Origin: Opitutaceae bacterium
Lineage (GTDB): Bacteria; Verrucomicrobiota; Verrucomicrobiia; Opitutales; Opitutaceae
Length of the DNA: 64,000 nt
Direction: 5' to 3'
NCBI GenBank assembly: GCA_016711225.1
Contig: JADJTK010000001.1
Location: forward strand, 310,001-374,000
Shown here: positions 54,301 to 62,857 of the stretch, one piece after another
Layout of the letters: every line of letters begins with the position of its first letter
Numbering within the stretch: position 1 is the first letter of the stretch
Position numbers and translations under genes: made by a program
Notes under the pieces: generated by a model
What the model saw: the letters and a program-made list of their open reading frames with translations, nothing else
What the model was told of the DNA's origin: nothing
The model's database searches: none

Positions 54301-55071
54301 TTACAGGTGTTCGAAGGCGCGAATGGTCCAGAAGTCCTCGGCGAGCTTGGGGTTGGCCACGTAGTCGTACGGCACGGTGAAATAGCCCCGCCGGCCCCAG
54401 TCGGGTCCCCAGGAATTGCGCACCAGCAGACGGCGGGTCGAGTCGTTGTAGCCCACCGCGCAGACGGAATGGCCGCCGCAATCCTTCTCGTGCGGCTCGG
54501 GCAGGTGCAGGACGCCCGTACGGGTGATGCGCTCGGCCTCGAAGGCCTCGAAAATGTTCAGGCCGAAGACAAAGGGGTAACCCTCGGCCAAGCATTGCCG
54601 CATCTGCTCCAAACCGCGGATGCGGTGGTAGGAGGTTACTTGGTGCACGCCGGCCTGTGCGTAGCACTCCGGCGGAGGCTTTTGGGCGAAGCGGCGGACT
54701 TTGTAGGGCCAGAGCCGCTCGGTGCAGACGCCGAGCTTGGAGAGCGACTTGACCCCGTTGCGTATCATCGCCCCCTCGTCGGCTTCGGCGGTGTTCTCTA
54801 GGACGCGCGCGTTGTAGTAGAGGAAGAGGCGGCTGAGGTGGGGGATGCGGCGCCCGGCCTTTCTAGCGAGATACTCGAGGTTGCCGACCAGCGCGTGGGC
54901 TGTGCAACTACCGATGGAGCGTTGGTTGGCCACAGGTGGGCAGTGCGTGCGGAGGTCGGTGCGGACCGGGAGGTGCCTGGGCGGCCGGGCGACTTCGGTG
55001 TAGTGCCGGTCGCGGGGGTCCGGGTGATCGGGCCGCCAGCCGTACCAGGCGCTGCTCTTCGCTTGGACCAT
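54301..55071 (-). CDS. Papain-family (C1A) cysteine peptidase
   Basis: 256 residues from ATG 55071 (GGGAGA 7 bp upstream). Catalytic residues of C1A are present: Cys56 in NQRSIGSCTAHA, His201 in CGGHSVCAVGYN, Asn219 in RNSWGPDWG. The oxyanion Gln is Gln50 in VANQ. No signal peptide and no long propeptide; the stretch DPRDRHYTEVARPP before the Cys is typical of short bacterial C1 peptidases. It converges with the serine protease gene upstream. Localisation and substrate unknown. Confidence 0.88.
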   Translation of the reverse strand: MVQAKSSAWYGWRPDHPDPRDRHYTEVARPPRHLPVRTDLRTHCPPVANQRSIGSCTAHALVGNLEYLARKAGRRIPHLSRLFLYYNARVLENTAEADEGAMIRNGVKSLSKLGVCTERLWPYKVRRFAQKPPPECYAQAGVHQVTSYHRIRGLEQMRQCLAEGYPFVFGLNIFEAFEAERITRTGVLHLPEPHEKDCGGHSVCAVGYNDSTRRLLVRNSWGPDWGRRGYFTVPYDYVANPKLAEDFWTIRAFEHL

Positions 55072-55346
55072 GTATTCTCCCTCTGCGGGGTGGTTGGTTG
55101 TCGGAGCGACCGGGTCCCTCGACCCGGAGGTTCGGAATATGCGATGCCCGAGGAGGGCGGTTGAGTCGAGTCCGCGTTGAGTGCTGGGAGGGCACAATGG
55201 GGCTGGCCGCGGGAGAGGCGGCGAGGGCCGGGGGGGCGCGTCGCTTTCCCCAGCGGGGGGCCCTGGCCTGGCTGGGTTGCTGGCGGGTTGCGCGCGGCCT
55301 GAGTTGCCGCCTCGACACGGGGCAGGGCGGCTGCACGCTGGGGAGC

Positions 55347-55796
55347 ATGGCCACCACTTATGAGCAGCTCCGCGCCGACATCGTTACCGCCCTCAAGGCT
55401 CGTGATGCGGGCACAGCCCTCGTGCTGCGCACGACCGATGCCGCGATCCAGCGTGCGGCGATGGACCAAAACAAGCCGATCGACGAGGCCCTCGTCGTTG
55501 CCGCGCTGCGCAAGTCGGTGAAAACCCTGACGGAGGCCAAGGCCGACTTTGAGAAGGGCGGGCGTCCTGATCTCGCCGCGGCCAACGACGTGGAGATCCG
55601 TATTCTGGAGAAGTATCTCCCGAAGGGTCTCGACGAGGCCAAGCTCGGGGCGCTCGTCGATGCGGCCATCGCCGAGACGGGCGCGGCTTCGCGCAAGGAG
55701 ATGGGCAAGGTGATTGGGGTGCTCAAGAAGCACCCCGAGGCCGGGCTCATCGACTTTGGCGCCGTCAGCAAACTGATCCAGGCCAAGCTGCCCTGA
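55347..55796 (+). CDS. GatB/YqeY domain protein
   Basis: 149 residues from ATG 55347 with GGGAG 4 bp before it. Whole length matches YqeY: LRADIVTALKARDAGTALVLRTTDAAIQ, LRKSVKTLTEAKADFEKGGRPDLA, EIRILEKYLPKGLDEAKL, GKVIGVLKKHPEAGLIDFGAVSKLI. Related to the C-terminal tRNA-binding domain of GatB amidotransferase; in bacteria the free-standing protein has no firmly known role. Confidence 0.92.
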   Translation: MATTYEQLRADIVTALKARDAGTALVLRTTDAAIQRAAMDQNKPIDEALVVAALRKSVKTLTEAKADFEKGGRPDLAAANDVEIRILEKYLPKGLDEAKLGALVDAAIAETGAASRKEMGKVIGVLKKHPEAGLIDFGAVSKLIQAKLP

Positions 55797-56221
55797 GGCG
55801 GGCCTTGGTCGCGATGCCGCGTGTTGTCTCGACTGTGGGAGCGAGCTTGCTCGCGACAATTAGCGGTATGCGCGCGGAGGCATAACAGGGGCCTCCGGGC
55901 TTGCCACGGGACCCATGGTGGTCGGTGGGCTGGGCCTTGCGCCAACTCGTTTGGTAATACGCGGAGATGGCGCGTGTGAGTCCCAACCCGGCAGCGTGGA
56001 TCGCGGAGTGCTGAACGACCTCGTCGTCCAGCTACGGGAAAGCGGGACGGCTTCGACCAGCAGCTACATGGAACGCCGCTCACTCAGCGGCGCCCCTGCC
56101 TCCTCAAGGGGAGTCGGCCCTAGTTCCAGCGGCGGGGATGGTCCCCTTGTTTGCCGGGGCGGGGCTTGTGGGTACTCTGCTCGGCCTTGCTGCCTCAACC
56201 CCCAACCGCGAAGGAGACTGT
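55797..56221. other. Intergenic region with one REP family E unit
   Basis: GTGGGAGCGAGCTTGCTCGCGAC palindrome at 55834-55857 (a motif also frequent as REP in pseudomonads). Otherwise no gene or regulatory element recognised. Confidence 0.6.
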
Positions 56222-56461
56222 ATGCACTCGATCAAGATTCACCTGGAAAACGAAGAGTTTCAGCCGCTGGTGCGTCTCGCCGAGCAGCTCAAGCTCGACC
56301 CGGCCGACATCGTCTATGCCGGTCTCAACCGCGTGATGCAGCAGGTGGGTGATGCGGCGATGCAGCAGGAGATTTTGCTGCTGAAATCGGCGCGGCAGAC
56401 GCAGCTGCCCAACTGGGCCGACCGAGCTCGCGAGATCCACGCCTACGAGAGCATGACGTAG
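56222..56461 (+). CDS. Small conserved-type hypothetical protein
   Basis: 79 residues from ATG 56222, with AAGGAGA 8 bp upstream. Begins MHSIKIHLENEEFQPLVRLAEQLKLDPADIVYAGLNRVM (in part), a beta-strand plus two helices like ribbon-helix-helix or antitoxin-type proteins, but a firm family match cannot be made. No toxin partner adjacent. Confidence 0.65.
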   Translation: MHSIKIHLENEEFQPLVRLAEQLKLDPADIVYAGLNRVMQQVGDAAMQQEILLLKSARQTQLPNWADRAREIHAYESMT

Positions 56462-56488
56462 GTGCGGCGGCGCGCCGTGCCGGCGAGG

Positions 56489-56655
56489 CAATCGTTCTCG
56501 TTCCCCTTCTTGTTCTCTTTCGGATCCGGGGCAGCCTTTCGCTGGCAGCGGCGCTTGCGCCATGGGGTAGGAGTAGGCCTCCGCGCCTGTCGATTGGCGG
56601 AGCGCGATACGATACCTCGAAGAGAATGAGAACGAGTAGGAGAACGAGAAAGAGC
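56489..56655. repeat. Inverted pair of TTCTCG-type repeats enclosing a short spacer
   Basis: GTTCTCGTTCCCCTTCTTGTTCTC (56489 on) and its inverse GAGAATGAGAACGAGTAGGAGAACGAG (about 56623-56652), with about 110 bp between them that hold no gene. Same repeat family as the pair around the four-helix-bundle gene at 58.4-58.9 kb. Confidence 0.65.
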
Positions 56656-56725
56656 AGGAGGGACAGGGCGGGATAACGTTTGACGGTTCCCCCGGGCCGC
56701 CAACCGTGGCGCGCACTGCCCATTG

Positions 56726-56983
56726 ATGAACCGCGTCCACCACCTGTCTGCCCTTTGTCGAGCCCGGTCTCGCTGCCGACGCGACCAGCGACGCCGCGCT
56801 TCCGCCCTCCGATGAACCGCGTCGCCCACAGACTTCTCTCGCTGCCGATTGTCCGCCGCAGCCGACGCGACCAGCGACGCTGCGCTTCCGCCCCCCGATG
56901 AACCGCGTCGACGACAGACTTCTTTCGCTCCAGGTTGTCCGCTGCTCCCGACGCGACCAGCGGCGTCGTGCTTCCGCCCCCCG
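56726..56983 (+). repeat. Three tandem 86-bp repeats ending at the miaB start, each with a 29-codon ORF
   Basis: ATGAACCGCGTC occurs at 56726, 56812, 56898 and 56984, exactly 86 bp apart; the last is the miaB start. From each of the first three ATGs a 29-codon frame runs to a TGA that overlaps the next ATG (ATGA): 56726-56815, 56812-56901, 56898-56987. All three mini-ORFs encode MNRV...LLSL...RRDQRR.ASAPR-type Arg-rich peptides. The third stop overlaps the miaB start. Confidence 0.85.
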
Positions 56984-58441
56984 ATGAACCGCGTCCACAT
57001 CAAGACCTACGGCTGCCAGATGAACGAGCGCGACAGCGAGGCGGTCGCGGCGATGCTGCGCGCCCGCGGCTACCGCATCGTGGCCGACGAGAACGCCTGC
57101 GACATCCTGCTGCTCAATACTTGCTCGGTGCGCGACTTCGCCGAGCAGAAGGCCATCGCCAAGGCGGAGAACCTGGTGGTGCACAAGCGGCGCCGGCCGG
57201 AGTTCGTGCTCGGTATCCTTGGTTGTATGGCGCAAAACCGCGGCGCCGAGCTGCTCGACAGGCTGCCCGACCTCGACCTCATCGTTGGCACCCAGAAATT
57301 TCACGCCGTGCCCGGCTACCTCGACAACCTGCGCGCGGCGCGCGAGGCCGGGGTGCCCATCGCTGAGACGATCGTCGACGTGGCCGAGGAGGCCGGCTCG
57401 CAGAACGCGATCCGCGACCACCTGCTCGATGGCCCGCAGGTTACCGCCCTGGTCTCCATCCAGCAGGGCTGCAACATGGACTGCGCGTTCTGCATTGTGC
57501 CCAAGACCCGCGGTGACGAGCGTTCGCGCCCGATGGACGAGATCGTGGCCGAGTGCCGCGAGTTGGCGGCGCGCGGCGTTCGTGAGGTGACCCTGCTCGG
57601 TCAGATCGTGACCAGCTACGGCCGGCGCGACTACGAGCACACGGGCGGGGTGTCGCCCTTCGTGCAGCTGCTGGAGCGGGTTCAGGCGGTGGAGGGCATC
57701 GAGCGGATCCGTTTCACCTCGCCGCATCCGCGCGGATTCAAGGACGACCTGGTGGCCGCCTACGGGCGCCTGCCGAAGTTGTGCGAGCAGGTGCATCTGC
57801 CGGTGCAGTCGGGCAGCAATCGTATCCTGCGGGCGATGAACCGGCCCTACACGCGTGAGCGTTACTTGGAGCTCGTCGCCGCGCTGAAGGGCGCGCATCC
57901 GGGCCTGAGTTTCTCGACCGATGTGATCGTGGGCTTCCCCGGCGAGACGGAGGAGGATTTCGCGCAGACCGCCGCGCTCTTCGCCGAGGTGGATTTCGAC
58001 ATGGCCTACATCTTCAAATACTCGGTGCGCACGGGTACGCCGGCGGCGGAGCTGGGCGACCAGATCGACGAGGCGACGAAGGAGCGGCGCAACCAGGAGC
58101 TGCTCCGGCTACTCGAGGCCAATTCGCGACGGCACACCGACGCGCTCGTCGGCACGGTGCAGGAAGTTCTGGTCGAGGGGCCGGACAAACGCGGCTTGCA
58201 GTTCGTGGGTCGCACGCGGAGTAACCGCCAGGTGCATTTCGCCGGGGCGGAGCGGCTGATTGGCCAGCTCATGCCGGTGCGGATCTCGCGAGCGACGACG
58301 AGTGCGCTGTATGGGGAGCTGGAGGGTGGGGGAGTGAATGTTCCTAGTCTTGCGCCGAATCGTTCTCGTTCTCGTACTCATTCTCGTTCTCTTCTCCTCC
58401 CTGTCCGCTCGGCACGGCTCGGACATCCCCTCTCATCATGA
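56984..58441 (+). CDS. miaB: tRNA-2-methylthio-N6-dimethylallyladenosine synthase
   Basis: 485 residues from ATG 56984. UPF0004 domain with Cys11 (TYGCQMNERDSE), Cys47 (NTCSVR) and Cys81 (ILGCMAQ) for the auxiliary cluster; radical-SAM Cys163, Cys167, Cys170 (GCNMDCAFC); C-terminal TRAM domain. Adds the 2-methylthio group to i6A37 of tRNAs. The final ~30 residues (RSRSRTHSRSLLLPV) after the TRAM domain are encoded by the TTCTCG repeat and are probably not native. Its stop overlaps the ATG of the next gene (ATGA), and it is preceded by the chained mini-ORFs at 56726-56987. Confidence 0.93.
   Translation: MNRVHIKTYGCQMNERDSEAVAAMLRARGYRIVADENACDILLLNTCSVRDFAEQKAIAKAENLVVHKRRRPEFVLGILGCMAQNRGAELLDRLPDLDLIVGTQKFHAVPGYLDNLRAAREAGVPIAETIVDVAEEAGSQNAIRDHLLDGPQVTALVSIQQGCNMDCAFCIVPKTRGDERSRPMDEIVAECRELAARGVREVTLLGQIVTSYGRRDYEHTGGVSPFVQLLERVQAVEGIERIRFTSPHPRGFKDDLVAAYGRLPKLCEQVHLPVQSGSNRILRAMNRPYTRERYLELVAALKGAHPGLSFSTDVIVGFPGETEEDFAQTAALFAEVDFDMAYIFKYSVRTGTPAAELGDQIDEATKERRNQELLRLLEANSRRHTDALVGTVQEVLVEGPDKRGLQFVGRTRSNRQVHFAGAERLIGQLMPVRISRATTSALYGELEGGGVNVPSLAPNRSRSRTHSRSLLLPVRSARLGHPLSS
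58360..58400 (+). repeat. Left arm of inverted repeat around the four-helix-bundle gene
   Basis: GTTCTCGTTCTC-GTACTCATTCTCGTTCTC pattern. It matches 28 of 30 bases of the reverse complement of 58873-58903 (right arm). Confidence 0.8.
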
Positions 58442-58890
58442 ATATCCAGCTCTTCGATCACGAGAAACTCCGGGCCTATCAGGAGGCTTTGCGTTTCGCC
58501 GCGTGGGTGGGGCCGGTGATCGAGTCGTTGCCGGTGAAGTTATCGGCGCGGGATCAGCTGGATAGGGCCTCAACCAGTGCGGTCCTGAATATCGCCGAGG
58601 GGAACGGCAAGCGATCGCATCCCGATCGGTGTCGGTATCTCGACATCGCGCGCGGTTCGGCTGTCGAGTGCGCCGCCGCCCTTGACGTGCTGGTGGCCCG
58701 CGCGCTTCTTCCGACGGAACGCGCGGTTGAAGGAAAGCAGATTCTGCTGGCGGTGGTTTTCCTCGTGGCCGGGTTGATCGGGCGGTTTTCTGATACTCCG
58801 GGGCGAGTGGAGGAAGAACAGTCTCTGTATGGGGAGGTTCGCAACGCGCCGGATAATGCGAGCTCGACGGGAGAGAACGAGAACGAGTAG
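58438..58890 (+). CDS. Four-helix bundle protein (IVS/S23 family)
   Basis: 150 residues from ATG 58438, overlapping the miaB stop. Pattern FDHEKLRAYQEALRFAAWV, LSARDQLDRASTSAVLNIAEGNGK, RYLDIARGSAVECAAALDVL is the family first seen in intervening sequences of 23S rRNA genes and related to Avd of diversity-generating retroelements. The last residues (TGENENE) come from the flanking repeat. The gene is bracketed by 30-bp inverted repeats (58360-58400, 58869-58915). Function unknown; nucleic-acid binding is likely by family. Confidence 0.85.
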   Translation: MNIQLFDHEKLRAYQEALRFAAWVGPVIESLPVKLSARDQLDRASTSAVLNIAEGNGKRSHPDRCRYLDIARGSAVECAAALDVLVARALLPTERAVEGKQILLAVVFLVAGLIGRFSDTPGRVEEEQSLYGEVRNAPDNASSTGENENE

Positions 58891-58915
58891 GAGAACGAGA
58901 ACGAATAGGAGAAAT
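58869..58915 (-). repeat. Right arm of inverted repeat around the four-helix-bundle gene
   Basis: GAGAACGAGAACGAGTAGGAGAACGAGAACGA pattern, inverse of the arm at 58360-58400; its in-frame TAG is the stop of the four-helix-bundle gene. Confidence 0.8.
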
Positions 58916-58927
58916 AGCACGATTTCC

Positions 58928-59467
58928 ATGAACCTTACCATCGCCACACTTTTACCCGGACTGCTGTTGCTTGCCCTTGGCGGGCTTTTGCTCTGGAACG
59001 GCGCAGTCGTCGGCGCCACGGCCAAAGCCTTGCCGCGCTCGCGCCGGGCGTCGTGGCTGTTCATGGGCGCGGGGGCGCTGTGGTTCATGTGGCGGCTCGT
59101 GCACCTCAGCCCGGCCGACGAACTGCTGCCCAAACCGTTCCTGATCCTGGCCTTCGGCGCGGTGGCGACACTGAGCTTCCGGTACGCCCCGGATTTTCTC
59201 GCGGTGCGAGGCCTGGCGGTGCTCGCCCTGCTCGGCGCGGGCGAACTGCTTTACGCGGCGTACCAGGAGTGGTTGCACCCGCAGCGGCTGTTCATGGTGG
59301 GCGTGGTCTATCTGGCGATCATCGCCGCAATCTATCTGGCCGGCTATCCGTACCGGCTGCGCGACTTCTTTGGCTGGCTGTTTGCCCGCGGCTCGCGGGC
59401 CCGGGGGTTGGGTGCGGTGTTGGCGGGCTACGGCGCGCTGCTGGCGGTGGTGGCTTTTACGTACTGA
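58928..59467 (+). CDS. Integral membrane protein, unrecognised
   Basis: 179 residues from ATG 58928; upstream in-frame codons cover repeat sequence and are left out. Five to six hydrophobic segments (LLPGLLLLALGGLLLWNGAVVGA, FLILAFGAVATLSF, LAVLALLGAGELLYAAY, FMVGVVYLAIIAAIYLAGY, LGAVLAGYGALLAVVAF). No family recognised. Lies 20 bp before gmk, same strand. Confidence 0.78.
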   Translation: MNLTIATLLPGLLLLALGGLLLWNGAVVGATAKALPRSRRASWLFMGAGALWFMWRLVHLSPADELLPKPFLILAFGAVATLSFRYAPDFLAVRGLAVLALLGAGELLYAAYQEWLHPQRLFMVGVVYLAIIAAIYLAGYPYRLRDFFGWLFARGSRARGLGAVLAGYGALLAVVAFTY

Positions 59468-59487
59468 ACGTTCTTCCCATCGCGGCC

Positions 59488-60090
59488 ATGAGCGACACCG
59501 ATACTTCCTCTCCTGTGCTGCTGGTGTTGGCCGGTCCGGCCGGCTCCGGCAAGACCACGCTCTCCGAGCGCCTCGTGGCCGAGCAGCCGGGGGTGGAGCG
59601 GGTCGTCACTGCCACCACTCGGTCGATGCGCCCGGGTGAGATCAACGGGGTGCACTATCACTTCTTGAGCGAGGCGCAGTTCGACGAGGCGCTGGCCCGC
59701 GGCGAGTTCCTCGAGTGGGCCTGTGTGCATGGCAGGAACCGCTATGGCACGCTGCGGCGCGCGGTGGTGGACCGCCTGGCGGCGGGGATGAATCTGGTGA
59801 TCGCTATCGATGTGCAGGGCGTGCGCAGTGTGCGCGCGGCGGCTGAGAAGGATGAGCTGCTGCGGCGCGCGCTCACCACGGTGTTCGTGGCCCCGGCGAC
59901 GATCGACGAACTGCGCGCCCGCCTCGGAGGTCGTGGCGACGGCGAGGCCGAGATCGAGCGCCGCATGCAGACGGCGCTGGCCGAGCTGCGTGAAGCGGAG
60001 AGTTTCCAATACCGCATCGCCAGCCGCAGCCGGGACGAGGATTTTGCCGCGCTGCTGGCGATCTGGCAGGCGGCGCGTAGCCGCCGGTAG
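59488..60090 (+). CDS. gmk: Guanylate kinase
   Basis: 200 residues from ATG 59488. P-loop GPAGSGKTT (16-24, Lys22), GMP-binding VTATTRSMRPGEINGVHYHFLS, and IAIDVQGVRSVR, all standard for Gmk. Converts GMP to GDP with ATP. Length normal. Confidence 0.95.
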   Translation: MSDTDTSSPVLLVLAGPAGSGKTTLSERLVAEQPGVERVVTATTRSMRPGEINGVHYHFLSEAQFDEALARGEFLEWACVHGRNRYGTLRRAVVDRLAAGMNLVIAIDVQGVRSVRAAAEKDELLRRALTTVFVAPATIDELRARLGGRGDGEAEIERRMQTALAELREAESFQYRIASRSRDEDFAALLAIWQAARSRR

Positions 60091-60159
60091 CGGTGGTGAT
60101 CGGCGCGGGCGGCTCGCCCGGTGGTGGGCCATCGCGCCCAGGCAGACCGCTCGCGGACG

Positions 60160-60185
60160 GGCCACGTCGCCGCCGTGGCCTACAG
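60160..60185 (+). repeat. REP family A, copy 3
   Basis: GGCCACGTCgCCGCCGTGGC-CTACAG, between gmk and the convergent crystallin-like gene. Confidence 0.7.
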
Positions 60186-60202
60186 CGGAGGTCTTGCTTT
60201 GC

Positions 60203-61081
60203 TCAATGCTGCTTGGCGGGTTTCGGCTGATTCTGCCTCTGGCGGAATTCGTCGCCCTCGCGGATGGTCTTGCGCAGGCGCTGCTCGGACCAGCCGTGGT
60301 CCACGATCTTGGCACGCCAGTGGGCCCAGCCGGATTGATCGGGTTCGCGCCCGAGCAGCTCGCGATAGACGCGCACGATGATGCGGTCGGCTTCGCGGGA
60401 GCGGTATTCGCGGCCCGAACGGATGGCGTCCCGCAGTTGCTCGCGGCTCCATCCCTCGGCGACGAGGCGCTCGCGGTAGTCGCGCAGCTCGCGGCCGGTG
60501 GGTTCGCGTTGCAGGAGATCGCGGAAGGCGCGGATGGTCTCCCGCTCCGTGTCGAAGGAGGGACGGTGTTCGGGTTCGCGTTGGGGCGGGCGGCGATCGT
60601 CGTCGCGCGGCTCGGAGCGGGGCGGGCGATCGTATCCGCGTTCCGGCTCGGGCCGGCGCTCGGTGGCGTGCCAGCGGCCGCTGCCGGGGCCCACCCGCAC
60701 GGAGCTCAGGCAGTTGTCCCAGTTGTGGCTCCGGGGGCGTGGGATGCGGCCCAGGCGAGGCACGCTGTCGGTGAGTTCGAGTTTCTCGCCGAAGTAGCCC
60801 GGGTCCGCGAAGAGGGTGACGCGCAGTCCGCCGAAGATGCGTACTGAGGAAATGCGGTCATGGGCTTTGCGGCCGTCGGAGAAGCGCACCTCGGCGAGTT
60901 CGGAGAGCTCGTCGCGCGGGGCCAGTTCGATGGCCACGCCGGTGTAGTTGTCTCCCGAATAAAGGATGACGCGCGGCTGCTCGTCGCGGCGGTGGTCGCC
61001 GTGGCGGTCGCCGTCTCCCGGTTGGGCACAGAGGGGGGGGAGCGCGAGCAGCAGCAGGAGGAACCGGGGCAGGATTTTCAT
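60203..61081 (-). CDS. Secreted beta/gamma-crystallin-like protein with DUF4214-like repeats
   Basis: 292 residues from ATG 61081; signal peptide MKILPRFLLLLLALPPLCAQ. Residues about 30-130 show the crystallin pattern (RVILYSGDNYTGVAIEL, SSVRIFGGLRVTLFADPGYFGEKLEL, NWDNCLSSVRV). A charged linker (EPERGYDRPPRSEPRDDDRRPP) follows, then two copies of an ~45-residue unit (IRAFRDLLQREPTGRELRDY and IVRVYRELLGREPDQSGWAHW), like the DUF4214/phycobilisome-linker fold. Probably calcium-binding and cell-surface or periplasmic. Combination of these two domains is uncommon. Confidence 0.8.
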   Translation of the reverse strand: MKILPRFLLLLLALPPLCAQPGDGDRHGDHRRDEQPRVILYSGDNYTGVAIELAPRDELSELAEVRFSDGRKAHDRISSVRIFGGLRVTLFADPGYFGEKLELTDSVPRLGRIPRPRSHNWDNCLSSVRVGPGSGRWHATERRPEPERGYDRPPRSEPRDDDRRPPQREPEHRPSFDTERETIRAFRDLLQREPTGRELRDYRERLVAEGWSREQLRDAIRSGREYRSREADRIIVRVYRELLGREPDQSGWAHWRAKIVDHGWSEQRLRKTIREGDEFRQRQNQPKPAKQH

Positions 61082-61259
61082 GGGTGCGCAGTTGGGGGCC
61101 GGGGTGGGGCTGGAGTGGGTTGGCCTTGCCGGAGACTCTGGCCCTGCCACGGCGGGATGTGAAGCCGGGAGTGGGGGCGGGGCGAATTTCCGGAGAGAAT
61201 CTGGACCTTTGATGCGGGATTTTCGCCGGAGGTGGGATTCATCTCTCCAGAGGCCAATC

Positions 61260-62018
61260 ATGAAAACCTACCTTACCATTCTTTCCACCGCCGCAGCGCT
61301 CACCTTGACCGCCGCGGCTCAGTCTTCCTCCCCCGCGCCGGCAGCGTTGAACGCAAGCATCCGACTGGAACGCTATTCCGAGCCGGCATTCCCCATCCAT
61401 TTGCGCAACACGGCGATCACCGAGGGCTATGCGCAAGCGCAGTTGCTAGTGGCTGCCGATGGACGGGTCATCGAGAGTTTTGTCAGTGCCTACAGCCATC
61501 CGGAGTTCGCCGACTCGGTGGAGGCGGCGGTGCGGGGTTGGGTATTTCGGCCGGCTGATACGGCCGAGGCTGGCGCGTTGCCGCAGCGCTTCAATGTCCG
61601 CTTTAATTTCCGCCGCGAGGGCATGATCATTGTACAGGGCGATTTTCAGGAGACGGTGAAAGCCTACTTGGGCCAGAAGCCCAGCGACGAGTCGGTCAAT
61701 GTCTGCAAGTTGCGCGATTTGGATGCCACGCCCGAGCCGGTGAATCTGGTCGTGCCGGCCTTTCCGGAAGGGCTGAAGAAGCAGAACGTCGAGGGCGGCG
61801 CTGCGATCTCCTTCTATATCGACGAACAGGGTCGGGTGCGGGTGCCTTCCGTGGCCGGTTCGACTCATCCGGAGTTTGCCGCCGCCGCGCTGGAGGCGGT
61901 TAGCAAGTGGACTTTTGTCCCGCCGCTGCGCAAGGGGCAACCCACCCGGGTCTTCGCCGTGCAGGAATTCACGTTCAATCCGAAGGCTGCGGCGGCCAGC
62001 AGCAAGGTCACCCAGTAG
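61260..62018 (+). CDS. TonB-C-domain protein, exported
   Basis: 252 residues from ATG 61260. Signal peptide (TILSTAAALTLTAAAQ), then two TonB_C-type domains: GYAQAQLLVAADGRVIESFV...SVEAAVRGWVFRPA and GAAISFYIDEQGRVRVPSV...AALEAVSKWTFVPP. No membrane anchor or Pro-rich spacer, so not a classical TonB. Followed by a good terminator. The same domain type occurs in cassette gene 4. Confidence 0.85.
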   Translation: MKTYLTILSTAAALTLTAAAQSSSPAPAALNASIRLERYSEPAFPIHLRNTAITEGYAQAQLLVAADGRVIESFVSAYSHPEFADSVEAAVRGWVFRPADTAEAGALPQRFNVRFNFRREGMIIVQGDFQETVKAYLGQKPSDESVNVCKLRDLDATPEPVNLVVPAFPEGLKKQNVEGGAAISFYIDEQGRVRVPSVAGSTHPEFAAAALEAVSKWTFVPPLRKGQPTRVFAVQEFTFNPKAAAASSKVTQ

Positions 62019-62066
62019 TCTGGCAACGATACAATCAGCCAGCACAGTTTCAGGCTTGTTAAGGGG

Positions 62067-62104
62067 GGCCCGGTCCGGTGTAGCGGACCGGGCCGTGCTG
62101 TTTT
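62067..62104 (+). terminator. Rho-independent terminator
   Basis: Perfect 11-bp stem GGCCCGGTCCG/CGGACCGGGCC (62067-62077/62084-62094), 6-nt loop, then GTGCTGTTTT. It follows the TonB-C gene (stop 62018); on the other strand it faces aat. Confidence 0.8.
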
Positions 62105-62164
62105 CAGGGCAGGCGATCGCACCGCACCTCGGGCGGCACCCGAAACTGGCGCCGGCCGCGTCCG

Positions 62165-62857
62165 CTACCCGCGAGGGGGCGGGAGAGGGAACAGCTTTCG
62201 CCCCAGCTGTTGCTCTTGCGCCAGGCGGGCGAGGAATTCCTCCCGTGAGATCAGTCGGGCCCCCAGGGTCGCGAAATGGGGAGTGAGTTGCTGGATATCG
62301 ATCCAACTGGCGCCGCCGGCCGCAAGGTGGTCGACCAGATGCAGCAACGCGAGTTTTGAGGCGTTGGGCTCGAGGTGGAACATGCTCTCGCCGGTGAACA
62401 ACCCACCTGCATCCACTCCGTAGAGCCCGCCGACCAGTCGCGCGCCGTCCCAGACTTCCACGCTATGGGCGCCGCCGGCGTGGTGCAGTGCGGCATAGCC
62501 GGCGCGCATCGCCGGGGTGATCCAGGTGCCGCGCTGGCCGGGGCGCCGGGCGGCGGCACAGGCGGCCATCACCGCCTCGAAGGCGCAGTCGACGGTGAAG
62601 GTCCAGGTCGTGCGCTGCCGGGCCTGCCGGAGGGTTTTGGGGACGTGTAGGGCAGTGAACTCCAATACCGCTCGCTCGCCGGGCGAGACCCACGGCACCG
62701 GGTGGCGGGCGGAGTAGGGCCAGGGAAAGATGCCGCGCGCGTAGGCGGCGCGCAGGTTGGCCGGGGTCACCGGTACGCCGAGCGCGAGCAGCCCGTCCTC
62801 GTCGGCCAAGGATGGATTGGGAAACGGGTAGGGCTCGGGAAACGCCGCGGTGCGCAT
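62165..62857 (-). CDS. aat: Leucyl/phenylalanyl-tRNA-protein transferase
   Basis: 230 residues from ATG 62857. Family hallmarks: FPNPSLADEDGLLALGV, LRAAYARGIFPWP, WVSPGERAVLEF, WDGARLVGGLYGV, GGLFTGESMFH, ASKLALLHLVDHL, WIDIQQLTPHFATLGA. It transfers Leu or Phe from tRNA to N-terminal Arg/Lys of proteins for ClpS/ClpAP degradation. Longer in-frame extension upstream lacks family sequence. Confidence 0.95.
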   Translation of the reverse strand: MRTAAFPEPYPFPNPSLADEDGLLALGVPVTPANLRAAYARGIFPWPYSARHPVPWVSPGERAVLEFTALHVPKTLRQARQRTTWTFTVDCAFEAVMAACAAARRPGQRGTWITPAMRAGYAALHHAGGAHSVEVWDGARLVGGLYGVDAGGLFTGESMFHLEPNASKLALLHLVDHLAAGGASWIDIQQLTPHFATLGARLISREEFLARLAQEQQLGRKLFPLPPPRG

